Positions 1 to 7,341 of a DNA stretch of 10,095 nucleotides are shown piece after piece. This stretch comes from Marmoricola sp. Its GTDB lineage: Bacteria > Actinomycetota > Actinomycetes > Propionibacteriales > Nocardioidaceae. The notes below the pieces were generated by a model that searched no databases, was not told the DNA's origin, and saw only the letters and a program-made list of their open reading frames with translations. Made by a program: the position numbers and the translations under genes. Every line of letters begins with the position of its first letter. Positions within the stretch are counted from its first letter, which is position 1. Location of the stretch: NCBI GenBank assembly GCA_030151765.1, contig JASLCW010000286.1:1-10095 (forward strand). The letters run 5' to 3'.

Positions 1-339
1 TGCTGGCGCACCCGCGCGTACGGCGACTTCTGGTCCTACATGCTTCTCGCCGAAGGCGCCGTGGACCTGGCGGCCGAACCGGAGCTGGAGCTCTACGACA
101 TGGCCGCCCTCGACGTGATCGTGCGTGAGGCCGGCGGCGTCTTCACCTCGCTCGAGGGCGAGCCCGGCCCCAACGGCGGCAATGCCCTGGCCAGCAACGG
201 GAAACTTCACGACCAGGCGCTCGCCTTCCTCGGCGAGATCGACCCCGCGGAGTGGGGTGGCGCCCCGGTCGAGGAGGACCGCCTCGGCTCGGTGCACCAG
301 CTCAGCGACCGGCGGCGCACCGACCTCGACGAGGACTGA
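1..339 (+). CDS. hisN: Histidinol-phosphatase, IMPase family (C-terminal part, 5' end outside window)
   Basis: This is the C-terminal 112 residues of an inositol-monophosphatase-fold enzyme. It is open from base 1 in frame 1 and ends at TGA 337-339. The visible part holds the family's second metal-binding signature, read here as YDMAALDVIVREAGG (Asp at bases 97-99 is the expected metal ligand; Tyr replaces the more usual Trp before it). It is preceded by RAYGDFWSYMLLAEGAVDLAAE-type sequence, which resembles actinobacterial HisN and fits less well with general inositol monophosphatases or SuhB. The family hydrolyses L-histidinol phosphate to histidinol in cytosolic histidine biosynthesis, using Mg2+. 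After the conserved fold the protein carries an acidic/basic tail of about 35 residues (EEDRLGSVHQLSDRRRTDLDED) that looks poorly conserved. No other his gene is in the window. The family is clear. Substrate assignment rests on resemblance only, because the N-terminal half is not visible. Confidence 0.8.
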   Translation, partial: CWRTRAYGDFWSYMLLAEGAVDLAAEPELELYDMAALDVIVREAGGVFTSLEGEPGPNGGNALASNGKLHDQALAFLGEIDPAEWGGAPVEEDRLGSVHQLSDRRRTDLDED

Positions 340-340
340 C

Positions 341-355
341 ACCTCGCCCGGAGGT
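341..355 (+). terminator. Weak hairpin after hisN
   Basis: ACCTC-GCCCG-GAGGT forms a 5-bp stem starting two bases after the hisN stop codon. There is no T-tract, so it is at best a weak or factor-assisted end signal; it may also be chance in GC-rich DNA. Confidence 0.2.
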
Positions 356-379
356 CTGGTGGAGCGACGGATCCTGCCC

Positions 380-385
380 TACGGT
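380..385 (+). promoter_or_regulatory. Candidate -10 element for the CBS-domain gene
   Basis: TACGGT fits the actinobacterial TANNNT -10 pattern and lies in the 77-bp gap between hisN and the CBS gene. A 17-bp spacer upstream leads to TGGTGG at 357-362, a poor -35. A start site near 391 would give a leader of about 25 nt that contains the GGAGG ribosome site. Read by eye only. Confidence 0.35.
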
Positions 386-406
386 TGATCTTCCACCACA
401 CACGGC

Positions 407-411
407 GGAGG
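407..411 (+). promoter_or_regulatory. Shine-Dalgarno site of the CBS-domain gene
   Basis: GGAGG, 5 nt before the ATG at 417. It decides the start: the longer reading frame from 252 would overlap hisN and has no similar site. Confidence 0.75.
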
Positions 412-416
412 TCACG

Positions 417-848
417 ATGAAGATCCGCGAAGTCCTGGATGGCAAGCAGAGCGCCCAGATCGTCACGATCCGGCCCGAGGCGAGTGTGCGCGAGCTGCTG
501 CAATTGCTCGCCGCCCACAACATCGGCGCGGTGATCGTCTCCTCGGACGGTCAGGCACTGGACGGCATCGTCAGCGAGCGCGACGTCGTACGACGGCTCT
601 ACGAGGACGAGGCGAGTCTCGGCGGGACCGTCGCGACGATCATGACCTCGGCGGTGCACAGCGTCTCGTCCGACGACAGCCTCGAGGACACCCGGCGGCT
701 GATGACCAACCGGCGCTTCCGCCACGTGCCCGTCGTCGACAACGGGACTCTCGTCGGCATCATCAGCATCGGCGATGTCGTGAAGGCACACATCGACCGG
801 GTGGAGTTCGAGCGCGACCAGCTCGACTCGTATGTCCATCAGATGTGA
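417..848 (+). CDS. Two-CBS-domain protein
   Basis: This is a 143-residue soluble protein made almost entirely of two CBS motifs (a Bateman module). CBS1 covers about residues 14-60 and includes HNIGAVIV and GIVSERDVVRRL. CBS2 covers about 76-130 and includes FRHVPVVDNGTLVGIISIGDVV. The SERD and SIGD endings of the two motifs are the usual positions for contacts to nucleotide ribose or phosphate. Stand-alone CBS pairs of this size bind adenine nucleotides or related ligands and act as energy or redox sensors; the ligand and partner here cannot be read from sequence. It resembles the short RFRHLPVV / VSIGDVVK type widespread in bacteria and has the same length class as mycobacterial Hrp1. The start at 417 is set by GGAGG 5 nt upstream. 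It is probably transcribed alone, since a candidate -10 precedes it and a long palindrome follows six bases after its stop. Confidence 0.9.
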   Translation: MKIREVLDGKQSAQIVTIRPEASVRELLQLLAAHNIGAVIVSSDGQALDGIVSERDVVRRLYEDEASLGGTVATIMTSAVHSVSSDDSLEDTRRLMTNRRFRHVPVVDNGTLVGIISIGDVVKAHIDRVEFERDQLDSYVHQM

Positions 849-853
849 TCCGC

Positions 854-899
854 GACGTCATACGAGTCGGCTCCCATGGGCACCAACTCGTATGACGTC
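854..899. repeat. 46-bp gap-free palindrome between CBS and FKBP genes
   Basis: The outer arms GACGTCATACGAGT (854-867) and ACTCGTATGACGTC (886-899) are a perfect 14-bp inverted repeat. The symmetry continues with no indel to a central CCCATGGG (873-880): 20 of 23 base pairs match about the axis at 876.5. The three mismatches are 868/885 (C-A), 871/882 (C-A) and 872/881 (T-C). The two C-A pairs would be G-U wobbles in minus-strand RNA. The right arm reaches to 12 bp before the -10 hexamer of the FKBP gene, so an operator is plausible. A terminator hairpin for the CBS gene is the alternative, but no T-tract follows. The end of the CBS coding sequence carries one more copy of ACTCGTATG (826-834), which could pair with the left arm. 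Confidence 0.85.
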
Positions 900-911
900 C
901 GCACCAGCCCG

Positions 912-917
912 TAGGCT
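912..917 (+). promoter_or_regulatory. Candidate -10 for leaderless FKBP transcript
   Basis: TAGGCT with exactly 6 nt before the ATG at 924 matches the TANNNT-N6-RTG arrangement typical of leaderless mRNAs in actinobacteria. There is no separate Shine-Dalgarno site. The -35 region would fall in the right arm of the palindrome (TATGAC at 891-896 gives a 15-bp spacer). Confidence 0.5.
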
Positions 918-923
918 CGGGGC

Positions 924-1292
924 ATGGAGAAGCCCGAGATCGATTTCGTCGACCCCACCCCGCCGAGCGACCTGGTCATCACCGACCTGAGCGTCGGCGA
1001 GGGCACCGAAGCCACCGCCGGCTCCACCGTGTCGGTGCACTACGTCGGCGTCGCACACTCGACCGGTGAGGAATTCGACGCGTCGTACAACCGGGGCGCG
1101 CCGCTGCAGTTCCGCCTCGGCGTCGGCCAGGTCATCTCCGGCTGGGACACGGGCGTCCAGGGCATGAAGGTGGGCGGCCGCCGCCAGCTCGTCATCCCGC
1201 CGCACCTCGGCTACGGCGACCGCGGCGCCGGCGGCGTCATCAAGCCGGGCGAGACCCTCGTCTTCGTGGTGGACCTGCTCGAAGTCCGCTGA
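924..1292 (+). CDS. FKBP-type peptidyl-prolyl cis-trans isomerase
   Basis: This is a 122-residue single-domain FKBP that catalyses cis-trans isomerisation of X-Pro bonds during protein folding. The FKBP12 active-site positions are all recognisable: Y40, F51-D52, R58, F63, V70-I71, W74, Y97 and F114, in the blocks VHYVG, FDASYNRG, VISGWD, GMKVGGRR, IPPHLGYG and ETLVFVVDLL. No signal peptide, lipobox or membrane segment is present, so a cytosolic enzyme is expected; the first 15 residues are a short hydrophilic extension. The start at 924 is the first in-frame ATG and sits 6 nt after a TAGGCT -10, which supports leaderless translation. The gene ends 7 bp before the convergent S4 gene. The family and activity are certain by motif; the client proteins are unknown. 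Confidence 0.96.
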   Translation: MEKPEIDFVDPTPPSDLVITDLSVGEGTEATAGSTVSVHYVGVAHSTGEEFDASYNRGAPLQFRLGVGQVISGWDTGVQGMKVGGRRQLVIPPHLGYGDRGAGGVIKPGETLVFVVDLLEVR

Positions 1293-1299
1293 CCCCGAA

Positions 1300-1569
1300 T
1301 CACCAGGGGACGTCGATCTCGCCGTCTCCCTTGACCACCCGGGCGCGGCGGCCGGCGTACTCGACGACGGATCCGTCGGCGAGCTGGCGGCCGCGCCGGG
1401 TCTCGACCTGACCGTCCACGAGCACCTCGCCCTCGGCGATGACGAGCTTGGCGTCGGAGCCGGAGTCGACCAGATTGGCCAGCTTGAGGAATTGACCGAG
1501 CCGGATCACGTCGTCGCGGATCGGTACGTCGTCGACGGGGGCCTCGGGTCGCTTCTTGCCGAATCTCAT
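1300..1569 (-). CDS. S4-domain RNA-binding protein (YbcJ-like)
   Basis: This is an 89-residue protein that is essentially one S4 domain (about residues 22-71). The signature IRLGQFLKLANLVDSGSDAK, then LVIAEGEVLVDGQVETRRGRQL, is that of the small YbcJ/RqcP-type S4 proteins, which bind structured RNA such as rRNA or tRNA. A basic/acidic N-terminal stretch of about 15 residues (RFGKKRPEAPVDD) precedes it. No catalytic domain is attached, so it is not a pseudouridine synthase. The start ATG at 1569 lies 4 nt after the stop codon of the DUF445 gene, with GGTGA just upstream inside the DUF445 end, so translation is probably coupled and the two genes form an operon. Its exact RNA target cannot be named from sequence. 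Confidence 0.9.
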   Translation of the reverse strand: MRFGKKRPEAPVDDVPIRDDVIRLGQFLKLANLVDSGSDAKLVIAEGEVLVDGQVETRRGRQLADGSVVEYAGRRARVVKGDGEIDVPW

Positions 1570-1573
1570 CAGG

Positions 1574-2863
1574 TCACCATCGTCCCAGAGTCTGGCTCAC
1601 CGCGTGGATCAGGACACCGACGAGCCCGCCGACGATGGTGCCGTTGATCCGGATGAACTGCAGGTCGGGGCCGACGTGGAGCTCGATCTTGCGAGCGGCC
1701 TCCTCGCCGTCCCAGCGCTCGATCGTGTGCGTGATGACGGCGGCGAGCTCGTCGCCGTACCGATCGATCGCCCACACGGCGAAGTCGGCGCCGATCGACT
1801 CCACCCGCGCACGCAGCGCCGCGTCGGTGCCCAGCCGCTCCCCCAGCGCGACGAGTTCGTCGCGCGCACGCCGCCGCAAGGGCCCGTCGGTGTCCTCGAG
1901 CCCGGCGACCAGCGCGCGGCGGAAGGCCGCCCACAGGGACAGGCCCGCGGCGGTCAGCTGGGGTTGCTCGAGCAGCCGCCCCTTGAGCGCCTCGGCCCGC
2001 TCCTGGGTCTGCGGGTCGTTGAGCAGGTCCTGGGCGAGCTGGCGAAGCAGGTCGTCGAGGGCATAGCGGGCGTGATGCAGCGGATCGCGCCTGATGTCGT
2101 CGAGCCAGCGCACCGCCTCCTGATGCAGCCGATTGGTCACCGCGTCGTTGAGCCGTTCCGGCACCCAGGTCGGTGCCCGCTCGCCCAGGACGCTGGTGAA
2201 GGTGTCGTGGTTGTTGACCAGCCAGCGGTGGCCCTCCTCGAGGACCAGGTCGACGAAGCCGTGGTGAGCGTCGTCGGCGACGATCTCGGCGAGCAGCGCT
2301 CCGGCCACGGGCGCGATGGGCTCCTCACGCAGCCGCGGCAGCAGTACGTCGGCGACCAGCGCCTCCACGTCGGCATCGCGCAGCTTGCCGAGACCGATCG
2401 CGAGGACATTGGAGGACTCCGCGACGACCCGCCGCGCGTTGTCCGGCACGGCCAGCCAGACCCCGACCCGACCCGGGATCTCGGCGACGGCGATGCGTTC
2501 GCGGATCACCTCCTCCGACAGGAAGTTCTCGGAGAAGAAGTCCTGGAGGCTGCGCCCGAACTCGTCCTTGCGCTTGGGCACCAAGGCCGTGTGCGGGATC
2601 GGCAGACCGAGCGGATGCCGGAAGAGCGCCGTCACCGCGAACCAGTCCGCGATCGCGCCCACCATGCTCGCCTCGGCGCCCGAATTCACATAGCCCAGGA
2701 AGCCTCCATGGTCGCGGGTCAAGAGGTAGACGACCGCGGCGAAGAGCAGCAGTCCACCGGCGACCATCCGCATCCGCCGCAGCCGCGCGCGCCGGCGTAC
2801 GTCGGCCTCGGCATCGGCCGCGCCGCCGAGGCCCAACGGCGGGGATGAAGGGGAAACGGACAT
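1574..2863 (-). CDS. DUF445 family membrane protein
   Basis: This is a 429-residue protein of the DUF445 family (related to E. coli YjiN). The N terminus is polar, then basic (RRRARLRRMRM, 23-33), and leads into one membrane segment (about 34-49). Next comes the family's most conserved block, AEASMVGAIADWFAVTALFRHP (63-84) followed by IPHTALVPKRKDEFGRSLQDFF. The middle is a long helical region, and a second hydrophobic segment closes the protein (about 404-422, INGTIVGGLVGVLIHAV). This predicts a protein anchored at both ends with a large helical body; the biochemical role of the family is not established. I chose the start at 2863 over the longer frame to 3409, which would run through the protease gene. 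It is backed by a TAGGTT -10 exactly 7 nt upstream, suggesting a leaderless mRNA. It is the first gene of the operon with the S4 protein. Confidence 0.9.
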   Translation of the reverse strand: MSVSPSSPPLGLGGAADAEADVRRRARLRRMRMVAGGLLLFAAVVYLLTRDHGGFLGYVNSGAEASMVGAIADWFAVTALFRHPLGLPIPHTALVPKRKDEFGRSLQDFFSENFLSEEVIRERIAVAEIPGRVGVWLAVPDNARRVVAESSNVLAIGLGKLRDADVEALVADVLLPRLREEPIAPVAGALLAEIVADDAHHGFVDLVLEEGHRWLVNNHDTFTSVLGERAPTWVPERLNDAVTNRLHQEAVRWLDDIRRDPLHHARYALDDLLRQLAQDLLNDPQTQERAEALKGRLLEQPQLTAAGLSLWAAFRRALVAGLEDTDGPLRRRARDELVALGERLGTDAALRARVESIGADFAVWAIDRYGDELAAVITHTIERWDGEEAARKIELHVGPDLQFIRINGTIVGGLVGVLIHAVSQTLGRW

Positions 2864-2870
2864 CGGCCCG

Positions 2871-2876
2871 AACCTA
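2871..2876 (-). promoter_or_regulatory. Candidate -10 for leaderless DUF445-S4 operon
   Basis: On the minus strand TAGGTT is followed by 7 nt and then the ATG at 2863. This is the leaderless arrangement, and no Shine-Dalgarno site is present. It lies back to back with the protease promoter, with only 14 bp between the two hexamers. Confidence 0.55.
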
Positions 2877-2890
2877 TCGGAGAGGTCGCG

Positions 2891-2896
2891 TACGCT
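2891..2896 (+). promoter_or_regulatory. Candidate -10 for leaderless metalloprotease mRNA
   Basis: TACGCT is followed by 6 nt and then GTG at 2903. No purine-rich ribosome site fits this start, so leaderless translation is the simplest reading. Its -35 region would overlap the -10 of the opposing DUF445 promoter. Confidence 0.55.
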
Positions 2897-2902
2897 GCCC
2901 GG

Positions 2903-4546
2903 GTGAACCTCCACAGATCTCGGTTGGCCACGCTCGGTGGCATCGCTCTCGCCCTCTCGGTCGGCCTCGCGGTCGCCCCCGCGAATGCCACCGCACAGCG
3001 GGCCTCGGGCGACCAGCCCGGAAGCTCCTGGACGACTTCGTCGGAGACCGGTGCCGGTGCCCGGCTCGCGGCCGGATCCACCGCCACTCCGACCGGGACC
3101 AGCGCCACTGCTGCGCTGCGCCGGGCGAAGGCCCTCTTCAACGGCACCCTGGTCCGGCAGCAGCGCGCGGACGCGCGGCTCGCGCAGGGCAAGGCCACTC
3201 CGAGCCGCGGCATCGACGCGACGATGATCCTGCGCGATCTCTATCTCGCCCGGCCCGCGATGACGCCCGCGCAGCGCGCCCAGGCCGACCGGATCCTGGC
3301 CCGCCCGACCGACTTCGGCGGCGACAAGGTCCTCTGCGACCCGACCTGCCACTTCTTCACGCTCACCAACGAAGCACCGCCGATCGACAACGCGCACTTC
3401 CGCATCCACTACACGCAGTTCGGCCCCAACGCGGCAACGCCGCAGCAGGCGCAGCTCACCGCGGACACCATGCTCGCGGTCTACAACGCCGAGGTCGGCC
3501 GGATGGGCTTCAACGCCCCACGCTCCGACGGCACCCTTGGCGGTGGCAGCGGCCTGATCGACGTCTATCTCGGGAACCTCGGCGGCCTATCCCCGGTGAA
3601 TCCGATCTACGGCTACTGCGCCTCCGACCCGCACGGCGCCAGCACCACCAAGACCTCGGCGTACTGCGCCCTCGACAACAACTTCGATCCCAGCAAGTTC
3701 GACCCGCAGGGTCAGAACCCCACCCCTCCGATCGGTTCACTGCGAGTGACGGCGGCGCACGAGTTCTTCCACGCGATCCAGTTCGGCTACAACATCAGGC
3801 AGCCGCGATGGTTCATGGAGGGCTCGGCCGTCTGGATGGAGGACGAGGTCTACCCCACGATCAACGACTACTACCAGTACCTCCCCAGCAGCCCGATCAT
3901 GATTCCGAGCCTGCCCTTCACCTACAACGGCATCTACACGGTGTACGGCGACTTCGCGCTGTACAAGTTCCTGCAGGCGAAGTTCCACGACAAGAGCTTC
4001 GTCAAGAAGATGTGGAACCAGGTCGGCAACAACGGAGTCGGCGCCCTGACCGCGCTCAAGCGGGTGCTGAAGCAGCACCACTCGTCGCTGGCGAAGGCGA
4101 TGCCGGTCTTCGGCGTCTGGAACACGCTGCCGCGAGGCAGCTATCCGGACCGGAACAGCTGGCTGGGATTCCTCATCGGGCACCGCTCGGGTATCGGTGT
4201 GTGGAAGGTCGGCAAGCTCAAGGTCGGCACCCGCAGCCGCTGGCTCTCACCCAAGGTGTACCCGCTCGCCACCGCGCCGCTCGTCGTACTGCCGATCGGC
4301 AAGCAGTCGCGGGCGAGGGCGGTCATCACCGTCAAGGCGCCGAAGTCGGGCGCCGTCTGGGTGCAGTTCCGGATGAAGAACGGCAAGACCAAGAAGATCC
4401 GCTTCGGTCTCAACAAGAGGGGCCAGGGCACGCACAGCTACGGCTTCAAGCCGAAGAAGACCGGCGCCATCATCATCACGATGACCAATACCGCCGATCA
4501 CGGCGCCAAGAAGCGCTTCAAGACCCAGATCACCCTCAGGAAGTAG
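2903..4546 (+). CDS. Secreted putative zinc metalloprotease (MXAN_6640-like)
   Basis: This is a 547-residue exported protein. It has a signal peptide (basic MNLHRSR, hydrophobic core about 9-26, likely cleavage near ANA or ATA at 29-31), then a low-complexity Ser/Thr/Ala/Gly stretch (about 38-70) and a helical pro-like region. The catalytic domain carries HEFFH (286-290), with His286 and His290 as zinc ligands, Glu287 as general base, and Glu306 in WFMEGSAVW a probable third ligand in gluzincin style. The block AAHEFFHAIQFGY...WFMEGSAVWMEDEVY resembles the MXAN_6640-type putative metalloproteases. Four cysteines (145, 149, 239, 255) could form disulfides. The last 130 or so residues are beta-rich and very lysine-rich, suggesting a C-terminal binding domain for an acidic surface or polymer (inference). 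The GTG start is supported by the TACGCT element 6 nt upstream. The 3' end overlaps the convergent gene by 11 bp. Substrate unknown. Confidence 0.85.
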   Translation: MNLHRSRLATLGGIALALSVGLAVAPANATAQRASGDQPGSSWTTSSETGAGARLAAGSTATPTGTSATAALRRAKALFNGTLVRQQRADARLAQGKATPSRGIDATMILRDLYLARPAMTPAQRAQADRILARPTDFGGDKVLCDPTCHFFTLTNEAPPIDNAHFRIHYTQFGPNAATPQQAQLTADTMLAVYNAEVGRMGFNAPRSDGTLGGGSGLIDVYLGNLGGLSPVNPIYGYCASDPHGASTTKTSAYCALDNNFDPSKFDPQGQNPTPPIGSLRVTAAHEFFHAIQFGYNIRQPRWFMEGSAVWMEDEVYPTINDYYQYLPSSPIMIPSLPFTYNGIYTVYGDFALYKFLQAKFHDKSFVKKMWNQVGNNGVGALTALKRVLKQHHSSLAKAMPVFGVWNTLPRGSYPDRNSWLGFLIGHRSGIGVWKVGKLKVGTRSRWLSPKVYPLATAPLVVLPIGKQSRARAVITVKAPKSGAVWVQFRMKNGKTKKIRFGLNKRGQGTHSYGFKPKKTGAIIITMTNTADHGAKKRFKTQITLRK

Positions 4547-5108
4547 GCCTTTTCGACGCCCCGGTCGTGCCAGTCTTCGCGCTGGTACGCCGGGGCGGCG
4601 GCGTCTTCCGCGCCTGCGCGCGCCCCTGCGCCCGTCCCTGGGCCTTCTTCATCGTCGGCTCGCTGCGGATCATGTCGCTGACCGCGAGCGCCGGGGTAGC
4701 CAGCATCTCGAGGGCGTCGACGACGGCGGCATGACTCGCGGCGACCTGCGCGAGCACCTCGGCCATGTCGGCCTGCAACTGCGCGAACGAGGCCATCGCG
4801 TTGGCGAGATTGCGCTGGTTCACCAGCAGCGCCTCCATCGGCTTCGTGCTGGAGGCCGCCAGGTCGCCGATGGCCGCGATCAGCGCGGTGATCCGGTTGA
4901 GCGCCTCCTGGGGCTCGCTGATCCCCGCCCGGCTGGCGCGTACGACGCCCTCGAAGGCCTCGCTCGCCAGCCCCAGGGCGATCCGCTGCGACGCGCTCAC
5001 CGACTTGTTCAGGGCCTCTCGTGCATCCACCACGGCAGCTTCCTCTCCGCTCGGGCTCCCCCGGTCGGGGAACTGGTCACGCTCCGGCGACTTCGCCATT
5101 GCCAGCAT
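4536..5108 (-). CDS. Helical protein with basic C-terminal tail; function unknown (phasin-like?)
   Basis: This is a 190-residue protein I do not recognise. Residues 1-25 are polar. About 26-148 read as nearly continuous amphipathic helix rich in Ala, Leu, Gln and Met (for example QRIALGLASEAFEGV, NQRNLANAMASFAQLQADMA) and likely to form a coiled coil or helical bundle. From 154 the tail is strongly basic and repetitive (KKAQGRAQGRAQARKTPPPRR and on). There are no cysteines, signal peptide or membrane segment. Helical bundle plus Lys/Arg/Pro/Ala tail recalls polyhydroxyalkanoate granule phasins with nucleic-acid-binding tails; the neighbouring acyl-CoA genes fit this weakly. Two starts are possible, ATG at 5108 or 5099. 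GGAGG lies 11 nt before the first, which I prefer. The gap to the divergent dehydrogenase is only 16 bp, so its promoter must lie inside that gene's 5' end. The stop overlaps the end of the protease gene. Confidence 0.75.
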   Translation of the reverse strand: MLAMAKSPERDQFPDRGSPSGEEAAVVDAREALNKSVSASQRIALGLASEAFEGVVRASRAGISEPQEALNRITALIAAIGDLAASSTKPMEALLVNQRNLANAMASFAQLQADMAEVLAQVAASHAAVVDALEMLATPALAVSDMIRSEPTMKKAQGRAQGRAQARKTPPPRRTSAKTGTTGASKRPTS

Positions 5109-5112
5109 GGGC

Positions 5113-5118
5113 TACGTT
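5113..5118 (+). promoter_or_regulatory. Candidate -10 for leaderless acyl-CoA dehydrogenase operon
   Basis: TACGTT, then 6 nt (GCCTCC), then the ATG at 5125. It has the same geometry as the FKBP and protease starts. There is no Shine-Dalgarno site on this strand. It sits in the 16-bp gap between divergent start codons. Confidence 0.55.
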
Positions 5119-5124
5119 GCCTCC

Positions 5125-6273
<1,149 letters not shown>

Positions 6274-6284
6274 GAGCATCGATC

Positions 6285-7337
6285 ATGGACTTCGAATTCG
6301 ACGAGGAGCAGCGCGCGCTGCGCGACGCCGTACGCGGTCTGCTGAAGGGCTACGACCCGACCAACGACGCCGAGCGGCGCCGCCAGGTCACCGCGACGGA
6401 CCCCGGCTACGACACCGCCCTCTGGGGTCGGTACGCCGAACTCGGCCTGCTGGGCCTGCCCTTCTCCGAGGAGGACGGCGGCGCCGGCGCCGGGCCCGCC
6501 GAGGTGGCCGTGGTCGCCGAGGAGATCGGCCGGGTGCTCGCGCCCGAGCCGTACGTCGCCGCGGTCGTCCTCGCCGGCGGCCTGGTCGCGGCGGTCGGCA
6601 GCGACGAGCAGCGAGCCGAACTCCTGGGCGGGCTGTCGTCCGGAGAGCACCTGCTCGCCTATGCCCGCGCGGACGCCGACGGCGTCGCCGAGCCGGTCAT
6701 CCAGGGCGCCGTCGCCGACACCATCGTCTGGCACGTCGGCGACGACCTCTTCGTCGCGCCGCGCGGCGAGGGCGCCGCCGCCTCGCGGACCTACGACGGC
6801 GGCCGCTCCGCCCGCCTGACCTTCGACCCGGCCACCGCGACCCGGCTGGGCTCGGCCACGGACGAGGCCGCGCGCGCCGCCTTCGCGCGCGCCCGCATCG
6901 CCGCCTGCCACGAAGCCCTGGGCGCGATGGAGACGGCCCTGTCGACGACGGTGGAGTACCTCAAGACGCGCCAGCAGTTCGGGGTCACCCTCAACCGCTT
7001 CCAGGCCCTGACCTTCCGCGCCGCGGACTGCTACATGGCCCTGGAGCTGGCCCGCAGCGTGGTCACCTGGGCGACCATGGTCGCCTGCGAGGGCACCCCC
7101 GCCCAGACCATCGAGGCGGCCGCCCAGGCCAAGCTCCAGGTAGCCCGCGCCGGTCGCCACATCGGCCAGGAGGCGATCCAGCTCCACGGTGGCATCGCGA
7201 TGACCGACGAATACTCCGTCGGTCACGTCACCGAGCGGCTGACCGCGATCAACCACTGGCTCGGCGACGAGCGCGCGATGATCACCGCGCTGACCGGATC
7301 GCTGCGCGATCACACGATCCTGGAACCGCTGGGCTGA
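6285..7337 (+). CDS. Acyl-CoA dehydrogenase, short FAD-binding-type partner subunit
   Basis: This 350-residue acyl-CoA dehydrogenase homologue is shorter than the usual 380-400 residues, with the loss mainly in the middle beta domain (about 120-185). That domain lacks any recognisable EPxAGSD-type motif. Its C-terminal helical domain is well preserved: TRQQFG (228-233) and QEAIQLHGGIAMTDEY (295-310), the standard FAD adenine/pyrophosphate contacts. Neither usual site for the catalytic glutamate holds one: the helix position reads FARARIAA (200-207), and the C-terminal position has no YEG. The protein is therefore probably an inactive or FAD-supplying half that pairs with the product of the gene 11 bp upstream. 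This matches the known pattern of heteromeric FadE and PimC/PimD-type enzymes. It is co-transcribed and translationally coupled with its neighbour and ends just before a long palindrome. Confidence 0.9.
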   Translation: MDFEFDEEQRALRDAVRGLLKGYDPTNDAERRRQVTATDPGYDTALWGRYAELGLLGLPFSEEDGGAGAGPAEVAVVAEEIGRVLAPEPYVAAVVLAGGLVAAVGSDEQRAELLGGLSSGEHLLAYARADADGVAEPVIQGAVADTIVWHVGDDLFVAPRGEGAAASRTYDGGRSARLTFDPATATRLGSATDEAARAAFARARIAACHEALGAMETALSTTVEYLKTRQQFGVTLNRFQALTFRAADCYMALELARSVVTWATMVACEGTPAQTIEAAAQAKLQVARAGRHIGQEAIQLHGGIAMTDEYSVGHVTERLTAINHWLGDERAMITALTGSLRDHTILEPLG

Positions 7338-7341
7338 GGTT

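Noticed and set aside
1293..1309. CCCC...GGGG inverted repeat between FKBP and S4 genes as a terminator
   Set aside because: Only 4 bp of stem with a 9-base loop and no T-tract; expected by chance in DNA of this composition.
1556..2848. Long + strand open frame of 430 codons opposite the DUF445 gene
   Set aside because: It is the antisense shadow of DUF445. The composition is Arg/Pro/Gln/Asp-rich without any domain pattern, while the minus frame shows clear family motifs and membrane segments.
2863..3409. N-terminal extension of the DUF445 frame back to 3409
   Set aside because: The extra 182 residues are antisense to the protease signal peptide and pro-region and look like random Arg/Gly/Ala sequence. 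The TAGGTT element and the onset of family-like sequence support the start at 2863.
4611..4646. Short tandem CGCCCCTGCGC-like repeats
   Set aside because: They are explained by the coding repeat GRAQ in the basic tail of the minus-strand protein and do not need a separate DNA function.
2845..4734. Long + strand frame of 629 codons over the protease gene
   Set aside because: Its Arg/His/Pro-rich composition is typical of an off-frame reading. The frame from 2903 contains the signal peptide and HEFFH motif.
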